NCBI GenBank assembly: GCA_036925085.1
Contig: JAUPFP010000047.1
Span: 418,501-482,500 of the forward strand
Source of the DNA: Brachycybe producta
Taxonomy: Eukaryota > Arthropoda > Diplopoda > Playtdesmida > Andrognathidae
DNA: 64,000 nt
Reading direction: 5' to 3'
Positions 1 through 11,450 of the stretch are shown in pieces. A program made the translations under genes and the position numbers. The notes beneath the pieces are model-generated. The model did not search any database, had not been told where the DNA came from, and was given only the letters and a program-made list of their open reading frames with translations. The stretch's first letter is position 1. The number at the start of each line of letters is the position of its first letter.

Positions 1-1584
1 GCGGTTGGCTGGAGGCTCTGACTCTCGTCAGGTACCACTCTGGCAACCTGTCCTTTGGCCGCAGCCTTCGGACAATCCTTCCTCAGGTGACCCATCTGGT
101 TACACCCGAAACAAGGACCTAGTCGCCGGAGTGAATCTCCTGTACGGTCCGTACTTCGAGGCGTTGCCGCCGGCTGACCACCAGAGCCTGCCGTCTTCTT
201 CTTCTTGCCTCCGGTCTTGGCTCCTGCTTTGTCCGACTTGGACGGTGCAGCAGCCTTCGCACCCGTTTGGCTCGAAGATGAAGGCTTGGCAGAGCTCCAA
301 GAGCTAGCCGTGGTTCCGGAGGACAGAGCATTAGCTCTGTCCTGAGGAACCCCTCTTGTACGGTTAGGTAATTTACCTACTAAAAGCAAATCGGCCTCAA
401 CTAGCCGTGCCTTTCGGGCATATGCTTCTACCGTACCGGCCTTGCAACCGATCAATTGATCAGTGATGGCCGTCAGGAGTTTTCGTTTGAAGCGAATGAG
501 CCTACAGCTCTCGTCTTCGCCCGGAGACACTCGGTCCGACAGTTCCAAGAACCGCCAGTAGAATGCCTGCACAGACTCGGTAGCCCCCTGTTTCATGGAC
601 TCAAATTTGCCGAAACAGAGGCGAGCCTGGTTGCTGGTGCTGAAGCGGCTACGCATAGCATCCTTCAGCTCCAACCAGGTCAGGTCTGGAAGAGTTTCCA
701 CCAACGTGGCGTTATACTCTTCCGCCGGACCATCCAGCAGAAACGTAAAGAAACTGCATCGGGACTCGTCCGTCCAGCGCTGAGCTCGGGCTTTCGCTTC
801 GAACTTGCAGAGAAAAGGCGTCAAGTCCTCTCTGCCGTCGTAACGAGCAAAAGAGTGGACTGGGTTAAAGAACCCGAACGGCTGAACCTCTGCTGGAGCG
901 GGCGTCCAAGCAGTGGCGCTAACCCTGCGAGGCTGCCTGCTCCGGTTCCCCGAAACGTCAGACACAGACTCAGCTTCCGAGGGTATCCTCATCTGAACCC
1001 TCGGCTGCTGTCCGGGTGCAGGAGGAACTCCCCGGCCAATCCCCCTAGGAGATGGCCTGGGTGCTTCCCGCGGAGGTACCAACCGGGGAAGTGCCGGTGG
1101 TTCCTCTCCCCGTGCGCCTTCACGCACGGGCAACAGTGAAAACCGAGGTGCCACTCTCGGCTCAACCGTTGACCGGGACAGTCGGCCTTCCAAGCGAAAT
1201 ACGTCTATCCCGTAGGCAATCTCAATGAGTTGCTGCTCGGTTAGCCCGGCCAAAAAGGCCCGGCCCTCACGTGCAGTCTCATCCGGGATTTCCACCATGT
1301 CCCTACGGGGCTGATCGCCGCGTCCAACCGGACGGGCGACGGTGGAAACTTGGACAATCGGCCGTGGCCGATCGTTCCCCCCGGTGAGATCACCGTCGGA
1401 CCCATTGTCTTCTAACGGGTACTCTCCCGGACAGATGTCACGGCGGCGTTTCCGCACCTCTGTTTCCAGAGGATCCCCGCCTTCCGCCCCGAAGGGGATG
1501 GTCGACTACGCGGCCGCGTAACTCCAAACCCGCATCTGCACCAAGTTCCCGACCTCCCGTCGGTACTTTTGGGGCTGTCTCCAT
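1..1584 (-). pseudogene. gag: Ty3/Gypsy element A: broken gag, truncated by the window edge
   Basis: Reading right to left, this stretch matches the intact gag of element C (25,277-27,058) almost throughout: the same ATG context at 1582-1584, the capsid core with the FYWRF motif near 550-600 and a CCHC zinc knuckle near 80-110. Position 1 corresponds to about 25,413 in C, so the end of gag and all of pol lie left of the window. Compared with C, a short stretch near 1,450-1,480 is missing. The frame opened by the ATG then runs into a TGA near 1,440, while the rest of gag stays mostly open in another frame. It would bind and package element RNA in a virus-like particle, but this copy is very probably not functional. 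Confidence 0.8.
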
Positions 1585-2185
1585 TTTTCACCGTAAACGA
1601 ACGGTAAAACCTGGACAAAGCCTCCAGATATCGGGTTTCCACCGTCGAAAACGGTAAACTCACGGACAAAAGTTTGCAAATTACCATTACGAACGGATGG
1701 AACCGCGGGTTCACGGACAAAAGTCCGTGTCCCACGGTAAAGAACGGTCAGAGTTTAACTTCACCGGTTTCTACCGCGGTATAACAGACAAGAGTCCGTT
1801 TCCCACGGTGTACTTCGCGGTAAAAGACCTTTTACCACTTTCTACCGCGGATCAACGGACGAAAGTCCGTACACAACAGTGTACTTGCGGTAAAATACCG
1901 TACACCACCGAAAACCACGGTACCACGGACCGTAGTCCGTGCCCCACGGTAATTCGACGGTAAATTTACCGTTAACCACGGTGCAACGGACCGGAGTCCG
2001 TTCCCCATGGTCAATCAACGGTAAAACAACAGTGAAACGGTGATTTCCACCGCTGTCCCACGGACCAAAGTCCGCGCCCAGTGGCATACTCGCACCGCAC
2101 GGTGATTCGACCGACTAAATGGTCGAATACACGGTAAATCACCGTGCGAGAGGTACTGGGATCGTTACCCAGCACCTCCACCAAT
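1585..2185 (-). promoter_or_regulatory. Element A 5' leader with periodic hairpins and PBS
   Basis: Non-coding leader between the 5' LTR and gag of A. About seven imperfect palindromes of the form CACGGAC, four bases, GTCCGTG recur near 1656, 1712, 1783, 1855, 1925, 1989 and 2060, about 70 bp apart. The first is decayed. The primer-binding site candidate TGGTGGAGG (minus strand) sits two bases inside the LTR near 2175-2183. The layout matches the leaders of B and C. Confidence 0.65.
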
Positions 2186-2968
2186 TGTAACGTCCTGCCG
2201 GACCGTTACAATAACCCGGTAAATTGATTGCAAAATCGACGCAAAAACTTACCGTCAACCAGCTCCTCTCGGGGACGGGACCGTACCCATAGCCGCCTCC
2301 ACACGGTGTTCCCCTTGGGATGTGCCGGCTCCAGGAGCCACCCACGACGAAATACCACGCCGCCACGCCGAGAATATCGCGGTAGAACACCGGCTCTACC
2401 GCAAGCCGACACGAGTACCGGCCGAAAAAGGACGGTAGCAGGACGATGTAGATCCCAACCGGAAATCCCACCCCCCTCGCGGTACTCCCCAAAGAAATGG
2501 ACACGACACAAAGCAAGTGATGATAAAATAAAGTGTTTTATTACACTTACGTTGTAAACGACGGATAATGATGGCAGTATTAATATTTACACATTGGCTG
2601 GACCTCTTGTCCAGCCAACACCCATAAATATACAAACAAAGGCCTAATGGCCAAGGTACAGATGAAAAGAAAGATGCTGGACAGTGGAGGTCCTCTTGAC
2701 CTCCACCCACAGGTCTAGTCCGTTCCAGAGCCTACAACCAACTGCCCAGATCCTGTGGTTGACTAGGCCACAGGAAACCTCCAGGCAACGCCACCTGGAG
2801 GGGACAGAGGTCACATCTGACCTCTCACCCATAGACTTCATGGTGAGAGGTCTGCTGGCACCAAAATGGCATCCGTCCCAACAGCCTACTGTAGCTGTCA
2901 GGCAGACCACCTTAGGGAAATTCGTCTGCTCCAACAAAATTAAAATTCAAGCAGACCAGGTTGCCACA
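2186..2968 (-). repeat. LTR of element A (783 bp)
   Basis: On the plus strand it begins TGTAACG and ends GCCACA, and aligns end to end with the two LTRs of element C. The right half carries serial perfect hairpins: arms TTGGCTGGAC/GTCCAGCCAA with loop CTCTT (2594-2618), GTGGAGGTC/GACCTCCAC with loop CTCTT (2684-2706), CCTCCAGG/CCTGGAGG, GACCTCTCACC/GGTGAGAGGTC, and GTCTGCT/AGCAGAC next to the end. Since A is transcribed leftwards this is its 5' LTR, and its partner is outside the window. It directly abuts protease sequence of element B at 2969, which suggests that A inserted into B. Confidence 0.85.
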
Positions 2969-4519
2969 ATAGTGCGGCATGAAGAGCATCTGGATGTGCA
3001 TTCCAGATGTCTTCCCGGAAATAAACTTTCCGGCTCACGATGTCCAACATGGGAAGCCAGGAAGGCCCCCGGGAGCCCCCCAAACCGGGAAGCCAGGTCA
3101 ACGCCTATTACGGCTTCCCCTTCCCCCTCGATGAGGAGAAGATGGGTATGTATGGACCGTCCGTGGATTGACATGTCCACGTACATGACTCCTTCTATCT
3201 TGATGGAGTACCCGCTCATGCCACTCAGGAATGAAGGGAGGCTAACCTGCACCAGTAACTCCATCTCCCGTGCCACCGACATGCTCAGTTTCTTCTTGTA
3301 TCGGAGGCATCGACAAGACTCATCCTCACCAGGAGAAACTTGTCCCGCCACCTCAACAAAGCGCCAGTAGAATGCCTGGAGTGATTCCGCAGGCCCTTGC
3401 TTCATGGCCTCGAAACGGTCGAAACAGGCCTGAGCCTGATTCTTCGTCCCAAAGCGGTGAAGCATAGCCTGCCTCAACTCCGGCCAGGTCAGGTTCGGCT
3501 TGAACTCCAACAAACCGGCGTAATGTTCCTCAGCCGGACCATCGAGCAGGTACGTAAAGAAACTGCACCTGGCCTCATCCGTCCAGTGCTTTGGCTTCGA
3601 ACTGCTCTAGAAAAGGTGTAATGTCCTCTCGTCCATCATACCGGATGAACGAGTGAACCGGGTTGAAAAGCCCAAATTCCTGGATCTCTGACGGGACAGC
3701 CGGTGCAGGCGTCCACGGCACGGTGCTTACCCGCCATGCTGCCCTGCTCCGGTTCCCCAAAGTCTCAGCATCAGGATCAGCATCCATGGGATCCACCAGG
3801 TGGACCCGCGGTCGCTGAACGGGTGGAGGATCTCCCCGACCACCTCCCGCAGGAGTGGGTTGAGTTCCCCTCCTGGAGGCATCTGCCTGGCCGGAGCTGG
3901 CGGCGCCTCCCTCCATGCACCTCCCCGGTGCACGGGCGACAGTGTGAACCGAGGATGCTCCCCATGGAGCCTCTGGATTCCTGGGGAAAGATGACCCTGC
4001 CACCAGTTCATCAATCCCCCTGGCAACCTCACGGAGCTGCTCCTCGGTCATCGATGCCAACCATGATGCCGTGTCCACCGAGGATGGCTCGGGGTCCCTT
4101 CCACCTCTCCCGGTAAGGGATTACCTCCACGTCCAACCAACGTGAGGCGGTGGAGGTTAACAGGCCGGCCGTAGGCCGTCCGCCTGTCCCAGTCGGGGTC
4201 GGTAACCCTCCATCACCACCATCAACCGGTGCTCTGCCGGAGACAGTGCCACCACGGTGCGACCGCACCGTCACAAAGTCTCCAGCTGGAGGTCGGTCCG
4301 TAGGGACACCCCCTACAGCACCTTCCTCCGTGGAATCACCGGGTACGTTCCCGCCAACAGCACCCCCAACTGGGTGCTGCCCCTCCGGCCGCCTACCACG
4401 GCCGACGGTGCGGGAACACAACTCCAAACCTTCCAACAAACTGCTTCCCCGACCAGACATCGGGGGAAAACAGGGTCTTGGCCGATTTCGTCCATGCGAA
4501 CACGGGCAAAACTGGCCAC
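2969..4519 (-). pseudogene. Element B: deleted gag fused to a protease remnant
   Basis: Read leftwards, the N-terminal half of a gag occupies about 3,575-4,500 and ends in a frameshift near 3,580-3,590. The capsid core (FYWRF motif near 3,350-3,370) continues in another frame and then passes directly into the second half of a retropepsin domain at about 3,270-2,970. That part resembles the glycine-rich flap and ILGVN-type region of the protease in element C. The gag C-terminus with its zinc knuckle and the first half of the protease, including the DTG active site, are missing. This is an internal deletion product and cannot be active. The protease part is cut off at 2969 by the LTR of A. Confidence 0.75.
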
Positions 4520-5239
4520 CTCTTGTCAGAAGGAACCCTACCGTAAAATACAGTGAATTTACAGACAAAAGTCCGCAAAACACCGACAATTAACGGTAGA
4601 ACCGCAAACTACCGCAGTCCCACGGACAAAAGTCCGTGTGTCCCGCGGTCAGATTTATGGTGGAGTTCCTTTTCACCGTTTCTGACCGGTGATATACGGA
4701 CAACCGTTCGTTATTCACCGTCTAATTGCGGTAAAAAGCTCTTTCACCGTACAACGGTCCGTAATCTACCGTCCACCAACGGTGAAACCACCTTACGGTA
4801 AAACTTGACCGTAACCCGGTTTTACCGCGGTATCACAGACAAAAGTCTGTGTCCCACGGTATATCACCGGTAAACCTGGCCGTAGATGGGTTTCCACCGT
4901 AGTTCCACAGACAAAAGTCCGTGCCCTACGGTGTACTACCTGTCCACCGGACAAGCTACGGTAAAGTTTCCTTTTTACCGGGTTCTACCGGTCCTGCACG
5001 GTAAATCACCGTGCCCACCGTAATACTTACAGATAACCTAGGGCTTTCCCCGGTGACCACCGCGGTATCACGGACAACCATCCATGTCCCATGGTCCTTC
5101 ACCGGACTACTACGCCCTAAGCTGCGTTCGGCCGTAGTTCCGTGGACAAATGTCCATGCCCTACCGGCACACACACGACTCCGGTCTTACGGACCGCACA
5201 AGAGAATCTGGTGGTAGCGTACCTGGTGCCTCCACCAAT
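4520..5239 (-). promoter_or_regulatory. Element B 5' leader with periodic hairpins and PBS
   Basis: Same layout as the leaders of A and C. Palindromes lie near 4558, 4620, 4694, 4832, 4907, 5069 and 5143. Some keep pairing with changed bases: CACAGAC pairs with GTCTGTG near 4832, where other units have CACGGAC and GTCCGTG, and TGGAC pairs with GTCCA near 5143. The minus-strand sequence TGGTGGAGG just inside the LTR (about 5229-5237) is the PBS candidate. Confidence 0.65.
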
Positions 5240-6019
5240 TGTAACGACCCGACTGGGTGCTACAATGACCCTGGCAAGTTTTGACCAACTTACCGCCGTT
5301 GAACCTCCTTGGGACGGGACCCAAGCGCAGGCCAGCCCTCCTCTTGTACCCGTCCGTGTCCACGGGAAGTGCCAGTCGAAGGTTGACTCCCACGCCGCAC
5401 GTCGACGGACGAAAGACCGCCGAACAGGACGAGGAATCCACGGTAGACTGCCGATGAATCCTACCGTGGAAAAACCGCGCACGAAGCACCGGCCGACAAG
5501 ACGAATAACATGCCGGACCAGGACGGTGAAGTACCGGTGACACCCCACCGGTAAACCCCCACCCTCCCCGCGGTAACTTCCCCAGTAATTTATAAATAGT
5601 AACACGGACACAGTGGTGTGAGTGAAAATAAATTAGATAATTTATTAAATAATAAATTATGAAAACACTCACAAATCAGTGAAGACAATAGATGAAATAA
5701 TCTCCTGGTTACTTCAACCAGGAGATCCGGTGCAACACACCCACTAAGCACCAAAGCAAAAGATGAATGGTGGCAATCTTGGCCACCTGATGAATGAGCA
5801 CCAAAAACACCATGCACACAGCATGAAGGGTCTAATTCCACTGTCCAGATAATAATGGCTGCCACCATTATATATCACCCCCAGGCTGCTCCACCTTTGA
5901 GAGGACAGTGACCCTTGCTGGCCATTTTGTCGTCTGCCTGGCAACCAATTTACAGGTGCCTAGCAGACGACAATGGAAATTTAGTTTTGCTCCAAAAGGA
6001 GCAAAACTGGGTCGTCACA
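5240..6019 (-). repeat. LTR of element B (780 bp)
   Basis: Starts TGTAACGACC and ends CGTCACA on the plus strand. The first half aligns with the LTRs of A and C. The second half is divergent in sequence but again a row of hairpins: ATCTCCTGGTT/AACCAGGAGAT with loop ACTTC (5700-5726), ATAATGG/CCATTAT near 5850-5870, TTGTCGTCTGC/GCAGACGACAA (5927-5973), and AGTTTTGCTCC/GGAGCAAAACT (5983-6008). AATAAA-type signals lie on the minus strand near 5,640-5,660. It is the 5' LTR of B. Confidence 0.8.
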
Positions 6020-6735
6020 CAAGTCAATTATTGGAAGAATGTACTTAGAAGAATTGTTGCAGTAGTGAAGTTTTTGGCTTCAAGAGGACTTGCTTTTTTG
6101 GTGATAATGTAATATTGGGGGTCTCAAAGGAACGAATGATGCTCCCAATCGGCAGAGGTCCATTCTCTGTTGTCATCTTGGCCTTTCCCCCAGTTTCGGG
6201 GCTCAGACCCTCCGGGAGCAAACTCCGGGCTTGATGGATCAGTAGAATTCAGTTGTCCAGTGCCGATGAATCCAGGCAGGATCTTTTTTGTCATTTGGAG
6301 ATTGGGTTGGATACAATCTCATAAGTCCAGAGCCCATCAGCTACTTCCTTTTCCAGGGGGACGGCGGCGGTCTCGAAAATCATTTTGACCCTCCCTCTAT
6401 AGGCACAATAGAACATGGCTCTGTTCTAGCCCTTTTGAAGCCTTTCTCCTTGTGGCCACAACCTGACAAGGCGGGTCCACGGACACCGTGACCCCCACCC
6501 TGCCTGGTAGTGGCCACTTCATCATAGAGATTCTCTAATGGTGACTTCATCATTCAACTTCTATTGGAAACAAAAGACAAAGAAAAAGGGTTTGTATTTC
6601 GGAGCCCGAAATTCTTTTTCTGGCTCTTGCTTACCCCTTTCGATCCATTTCTTGGGCTTTTCTTGATCTTCTTGATGGTTGATGACCCGTAATACAATTT
6701 TCGCAACACAAAAATAAAACTTCCGATGATTTTGA
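6020..6735. other. Unassigned 717-bp segment between element B and element D
   Basis: No convincing gene. The middle (6,170-6,510) is more GC-rich than the rest. By position it could be the 3' end or LTR of element D, interrupted by B, but no TG...CA boundary or second LTR copy is visible to prove it. Confidence 0.3.
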
Positions 6736-9334
6736 CTATTTGCCGGATTTAAAGTTTTCCATTATATGGCCGAAGATGATAACGAAACTTTCCAAATGGT
6801 AAAGATGCCACAAAATAGTGCCGGTACATGTGCACAGCACATGGGCAAAGTTGTCAGTTGTGAAGGAGATAAACAATAGGACCCGGATCCAGAATAGTGC
6901 GAGGTTAGTGGTCATCTCACTTAATGTATCCCTCCGCCCACGTGTTTCTGCCATGCACATCAGCATCATTGACCGCTCCTTGTTTATTTCTTCAATTGGG
7001 ACGTCATTTTCTTTCGTGGCGTCACTAGTATCAATATTATCATTCATTTTCGTTGTTTCATCGATAATTTGCGCGTCTTTTGTCTCAATTTGAAATTCCA
7101 TTGTTGATTTTTTTTGCTTTTTCAGCGTTTTCTATCGTTTTTTTTCAGGAATTTTGCCGATTTCTTTAATAAATTCAATGGTTTCCATGGTGAAATTCGG
7201 CTTGTCACCGTATTCTCGGGTGAATTTCATCGCATCCTCTCCAGGTAAGTATGAGAATCCCTGTTATTTATCATCTGCTGCCATTTTCCTTCTAATTTCG
7301 ACGGTATGGTCGGAATGCTTCTGGATTTCTCTTTTGAATATTTCAATTTCCTCTTCATCCTCAGATGATTCGATCCAGGCATTTTGGCATATGCAGTGTC
7401 CATAACATCTCTTCTTATGGGAAGGTAAGTTCTTCTTGACAAACGCTGTCATTTCTTTTTCTTTTTCAGGTTCCGATTTGGATTCTTCGAGGGATGAGTT
7501 ACCCATGGACTCCAGGGTGTCTCCAGTCGTTGGAACATTGAGTCATTCTTGTTGGTAAGCCTCATATAGTGGTCTCATGTTTACGATATTTACAGAGTCC
7601 TCCACTAATCTTCCCACTTGATTTTCGTACTAGATGGTATACGTCCGATACCTTCACGACAATTGTATATATCCCTTTCTCCATTTCGTGAAGAATTTTT
7701 TTTTCTGGCCAGGCCTGATTCGCATGTCTTGTACTAATACTTTCTGACCAACTTTGTACTCATAAGGCGTTTTATGCCTTTAGTCATAGTACTTATTTCT
7801 TCGATCATGTGCGGCTTTCAGGTTCGCTCTGTCTGCTCTTAGTTCTTCTTGGCATTCCTACACCTGTTGTCGAACATCTACGAGGTTTCCTGCCTCGTTA
7901 TCCATGATTGTTGGTCGTTCTGGAACTAAGGTGTCAACTTTGGTTCTAGGCTCCCATCCAAACATGAGTTTATGCGGTGTAAAATTTGTAGATGAGTGTA
8001 CAGATGAATTGTACGCTTCTAATACTTCATCCAGTTTTGTAGCCCAATCAGTTTGGTTCTTTGCAGGAGTTAGATACTTCTTCATAGTCTGAATAATGCT
8101 CTTATTCATTCGTTCGGCGAGACCATTACTTTGAGGATGATACGCTGTTATGGTGTCATGCTCAATCTCACTTCTTTCAAGAATTCTTGAGTGTTTCCAG
8201 CAACAAATGGCGTTCCTCTATCCGAAATGAGTTTCTTGGGTCTCCCAAAAATTCTTCTTACATCTTTCATTAGGAAGTGGATGACAATTAGTGCGGTTGT
8301 GCTTTTGACTGCTTTAGCAACACAATATCTGGTGGCATAGTTGACCGCCAACAAGATGTGCTTAGTTCCTCCAACCGATGGTACTAATGGTCCAATAAAA
8401 TTCATTCCCTGGGCATTTCTTGAAGGAACCCTTCAGGTTTCTCCGTACCTAACTTGTGTAGCTGACAAATCTCACATGACCTGACATATTCGAAAATGTC
8501 GTGCTTCATGTTGTTCCAATAAAATCTCTGCCTGGCTCGATCCCAGGTCTTTGTCCTTCATGACCAGCATCCGGCTCGTCATGGCATAATCGCATTACTT
8601 CTGGGATAAGGTGTGTTGGAACCACGTTCATGAATGTGGGCACGAAACTTCCATGGAACACAAGCAAACAAAATATTGTCATAATCGCAAAACAACTTAT
8701 GAAGAGGTGATTCTGGCTGTTTATGTAGCTCTTCACGAATCTTCATGATCTCTTGGTCCAATTTTTGCTCGACCCTCCAATCACGCTGTCATCTAGGTCC
8801 TCAGCTTTGAGAATTTCCTTCAAGTTGACAGGCACTCCTGCTGGATATCGCGAGAGGCAATCAGCTTTGACATGAAGTTTCCCCTCCTTGTAGATGATCT
8901 TGTAGTCATACTCTTGCATTAGAAGCTGCCAGCATCCAAGCCTTTCTTCGAGACATGCTGCACTGCTGCAGTCGTCATGTAACATAATGCATGATGATCG
9001 GTCACAGTTGTAAAGGGTTTCTGGAACAGGTACGGCCGGAACTTGGTAACTCCATAGATCACTGCTAGGCATTCTTTATCCGTTGTACTGTAATTCTTCT
9101 CAGCATCCTTTAGAACTTTGGAGACACTTCCGATGATCTCCTTTCTTTGTTTATCCTCTGACTTCTGATACATCATGGCTCCAATTCCACATCCATAGGC
9201 ATCAGTGTGCATAAATATTGCAGCCTTGGGATCATAAACGGCGACTAATGGAGCTTTTGACAACATACTCTTCAAAGTGCGGAATGCATTCTTGCAGACA
9301 ACTGTTCATTCAAACAGTACATCCTTGCCCTTAA
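6736..9334 (-). pseudogene. pol: Element D: decayed Gypsy pol, RNase H to integrase and C-terminus
   Basis: Read leftwards from the transposon junction: RNase H domain (about 9,330-8,920; motifs HTDAYG and TDHHAL), an intervening linker (9,070-8,580), integrase core (8,405-8,150; FIGPL and SDRGTPF motifs), integrase end (8,109-7,858; HKLMFG), then a charged tail (7,506-7,264). The last open stretch (7,101-6,736) has a central hydrophobic segment and no recognised homologue. The pieces lie in at least two frames, and a TGA replaces a conserved tryptophan near 9,307, so the gene is dead. It is a Gypsy lineage clearly different from A, B and C. The matching reverse transcriptase end lies at 38,160-38,425, on the other side of the giant transposon. 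Confidence 0.8.
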
Positions 9335-9351
9335 GAGGGTATTTGGTAAAA
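9331..9351 (+). repeat. TTAA target duplication and left TIR of the giant transposon
   Basis: TTAA (9331-9334) is followed by GAGGGTATTTGGTAAAA, which is repeated in inverted orientation at 38,143-38,159 and followed there by TTAA again. A few tens of bases further in, both ends share a TTGGGGG(C/T)GC block. Confidence 0.85.
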
Positions 9352-9835
9352 ATACAAGAAGAAGAACAAGAATTGGGGGCGCTGCTGGTAGTAAGTAATA
9401 GATCAACCTGATTGGTTGCACAATTTTCTAAAGGGTCCTCCTCTAAGATGAGCCGTTATATACAAGCGGAACGACATAGAAGAAACTCTTATGAGATTCA
9501 CTAAGATTCACATGTATTAAACTAAATTCACAGTAAAGTTTTGCATAGCTAGCCATTTAAGTTTCTATTTGCGTTTTACTGGACACCCAGAATAGAATAT
9601 AATCTTCAAAATCAAGAAAACATGGATAAAAATGAATAAGGCTTGCCATAATGCTCGTGATTTACCACCCAGTGTCGTTCCCTTAGTTATAACGGTCTAA
9701 GAGACGTTTTTTCTATGTCTAGACGATGTCAGTTGTCACATTTTGGTTTCTGTTTTATTTATGACTTGTGTAAGGTTCGCCCATTATAAAGTAAAAAAGG
9801 TGGTGTAAGGTTCTTTTTATTATTTTAATATTCCT
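9352..9835. other. Left subterminal region, no gene seen
   Basis: AT-rich sequence after the left TIR. No coding region or repeat was recognised. Confidence 0.5.
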
Positions 9836-10312
9836 GTTGTTTTCGACATTTTGTTCTGAATGTTGCTGTAAAACTGAAACTTTTAACATGGAAACCAATG
9901 AAGATTTCGTTATGGCGGTAAGTTCTTTTCCTTATTTCTTGCAAATTACTTTCTCAATTATCGCGAAATTTTCTAGAAATAAAGATAAAAGTACGTAGTT
10001 TCACGCCCAGGCATTGTTTTTGTAATGTCACTGGTTGGTTGTTTTTAGTGTTTTATTCTGAAACCTACTTTGAATATTTGGAGTGAATTTTTTGAATAAC
10101 ACATTAAAAACATACAGGAAGAATATTTAATTAAACAATGGTTGATTATAAAACTACCTATTTTTATCTGTATTTCTTAAAAATTTCACGAAAATTTCAT
10201 CATGAAATGTTCAAGAAATAAGCAAAAGAACTAGCCAACATATCAAAATCTCCATTGGCTTCCATGTTAAAAGTTTCGGTTTTACACTAACGTTCATAAC
10301 AAAACACCGAAA
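9836..10312. repeat. Long foldback carrying two divergent copies of a first-exon-like sequence
   Basis: 9,836-10,000 is matched in inverted orientation by 10,140-10,312. The left arm (plus strand) contains an ATG at about 9,889 starting METNEDF, followed by a GTAAGT donor-like site. The right arm (minus strand) contains METNEDF-like MEANGDF from about 10,264. The sequence just upstream of both ATGs is also conserved. The arms differ by substitutions, so the palindrome is not recent. Whether it is transcribed cannot be told. Confidence 0.6.
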
Positions 10313-10404
10313 ACAAAAAAAAACGATGAGGCATATTAAAAAACGGGTCAGACTAAAACACAAAGGCTACTATAAGCGTTACAAGGCACTGAAAATACGT
10401 GTAG

Positions 10405-10563
10405 ACACACGGAAAAGCACGGAAAAAAACCAAGAAAGTGGAGAAGTCACCAAAGAAGGCAGAGAGGTCATCAAAGAAGTCATCGCCTGTCAAGAAAGTG
10501 AAGAGTCCGAAGCCAAAGAAAGTAGCAGCGGCAAAGAAGAGCAAGGCGACTACGAAGAAGTAA
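10405..10563 (+). pseudogene. Captured histone H1-like C-terminal tail
   Basis: The frame open from just after a TAG at 10,402 to a TAA at 10,561-10,563 encodes about 52 residues that are nearly all Lys, Ser, Pro, Ala and Val, with repeated SPKK-type motifs (EKSPKKAERS, VKSPKPKK) ending ATTKK. This is typical of the DNA-binding tail of linker histones or protamine-like H1 proteins. The globular winged-helix domain is absent upstream, so only the 3' end of a histone gene was captured. A perfect histone mRNA stem-loop follows 45 bp downstream. The source gene was presumably a host histone gene. Expression is unlikely without a start. Confidence 0.75.
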
Positions 10564-10608
10564 AAGACAAGACTTCCTTCCATCCAAGAAAAATCCAATC
10601 GAAACAAC

Positions 10609-10624
10609 GGCCCTTTTAAGGGCC
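10609..10624 (+). terminator. Histone mRNA 3' stem-loop
   Basis: GGCCCTTTTAAGGGCC fits the animal histone 3' processing consensus GGCYCTTYTNAGRGCC at every position. It is followed by a purine-rich stretch (about 10,633-10,648) where the histone downstream element would be. Together with the H1-like tail just upstream this identifies the captured fragment. Confidence 0.8.
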
Positions 10625-11100
10625 AAACACAAAATGAGAGAAAAATAACTTATGTACGCAATGCATTAATATTTTAATTTTTTTTAAATCATTTCTTCTT
10701 TCATGGAAAAACGCGGAAAATACAAACACACAGAAAACACAAACACAAGTTTCCGTGTTTGTAAGCATTTTCCGTGTTTGCACCAATTTTCTGTCTTTTT
10801 CCGTGTTTGTAAGCATTTCCGTGTGTTTGTAAGTTTTCTGTGCTTTTTTGTGTGTTTGTAGGTGTTATCCGCGTTTTTCCGTGTTTGTGTTTTCTGTGCT
10901 TTCCCATGTGTCTACACGTATTTTCCGTGCCTTGTAACGCTTATAGTAGCCTAATATTTTTCCGCACGTTTCCGTCAGTTTCCGTGTTTTAGCATGTGTT
11001 TATTAGAGGTGCTTATTGGACATAAGATCAATTAGTTTGAAACTGGCCAATTTTTTTTTTATCTAAATTAAAATTACTCAGCAATGAGAAACGTTTCCTT

Positions 11101-11244
11101 AGGCCTTGTTTCCATTGCACCAAAAATTTGAACTTCATGAAAATTTGAACTGGTGAAAAATAGAACAAACGTTCTATGTTCTAAACGAACATATGTTCTG
11201 TTTTTCACCAGTTCAAATTTTCGCCCCAGTTTAAAAAGGCCTTA
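11101..11244. mobile_element. Foldback MITE, about 145 bp
   Basis: A near-perfect hairpin with arms of about 28 bp (AAAATTTGAACTGGTG and its complement, about 11,139-11,222) is nested in outer ends AAGGCCTT/AAGGCCTT. No clear target duplication was fixed. Confidence 0.5.
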
Positions 11245-11305
11245 CCATTGAAAGATTTAGGCAATATTCATTATATGTAAAACGTGTTGTAAAGAAAGAT
11301 GATGC

Positions 11306-11450
11306 TCTCGTTACCTTCAGGTAGCTATTACATAAAAGTGACGTCAACATGACATCACTATGACATAATACATTGCATTGTGCTACAAGGCCCCTGCTGT
11401 GACGTCATTTTGATGTGAATGTCACTATAGGAAGATAACGAGAGCCTTAC
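11306..11450. mobile_element. Small MITE-like element
   Basis: Inverted ends GCTCTCGTTACCTTC and GAAGATAACGAGAGC flank about 115 bp containing two TGACGTCA-like boxes. There is no coding capacity. Confidence 0.4.

Larger units (their letters stand above)
10350..10990. repeat. Inverted repeat and CGGAAA/TTTCCG-rich minisatellite around the histone fragment
   Basis: The arm at about 10,355-10,420 (with the block GGCTACTATAAGCGTTACAA) recurs inverted at about 10,890-10,965, so the histone fragment sits inside a foldback. Between 10,710 and 10,990 short units of the type TTTCCGTGTTTGTAAGCA recur irregularly. Confidence 0.6.

Noticed and set aside
10405-10563. A complete, functional histone H1 gene
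   Set aside because: A stop lies just upstream in frame and no globular domain or ATG is present.
10326-10619. 97-residue plus-strand open frame
   Set aside because: It reads the histone-tail segment in a different frame. The SPKK-type frame ending at 10,563 with the stem-loop behind it is the meaningful one.
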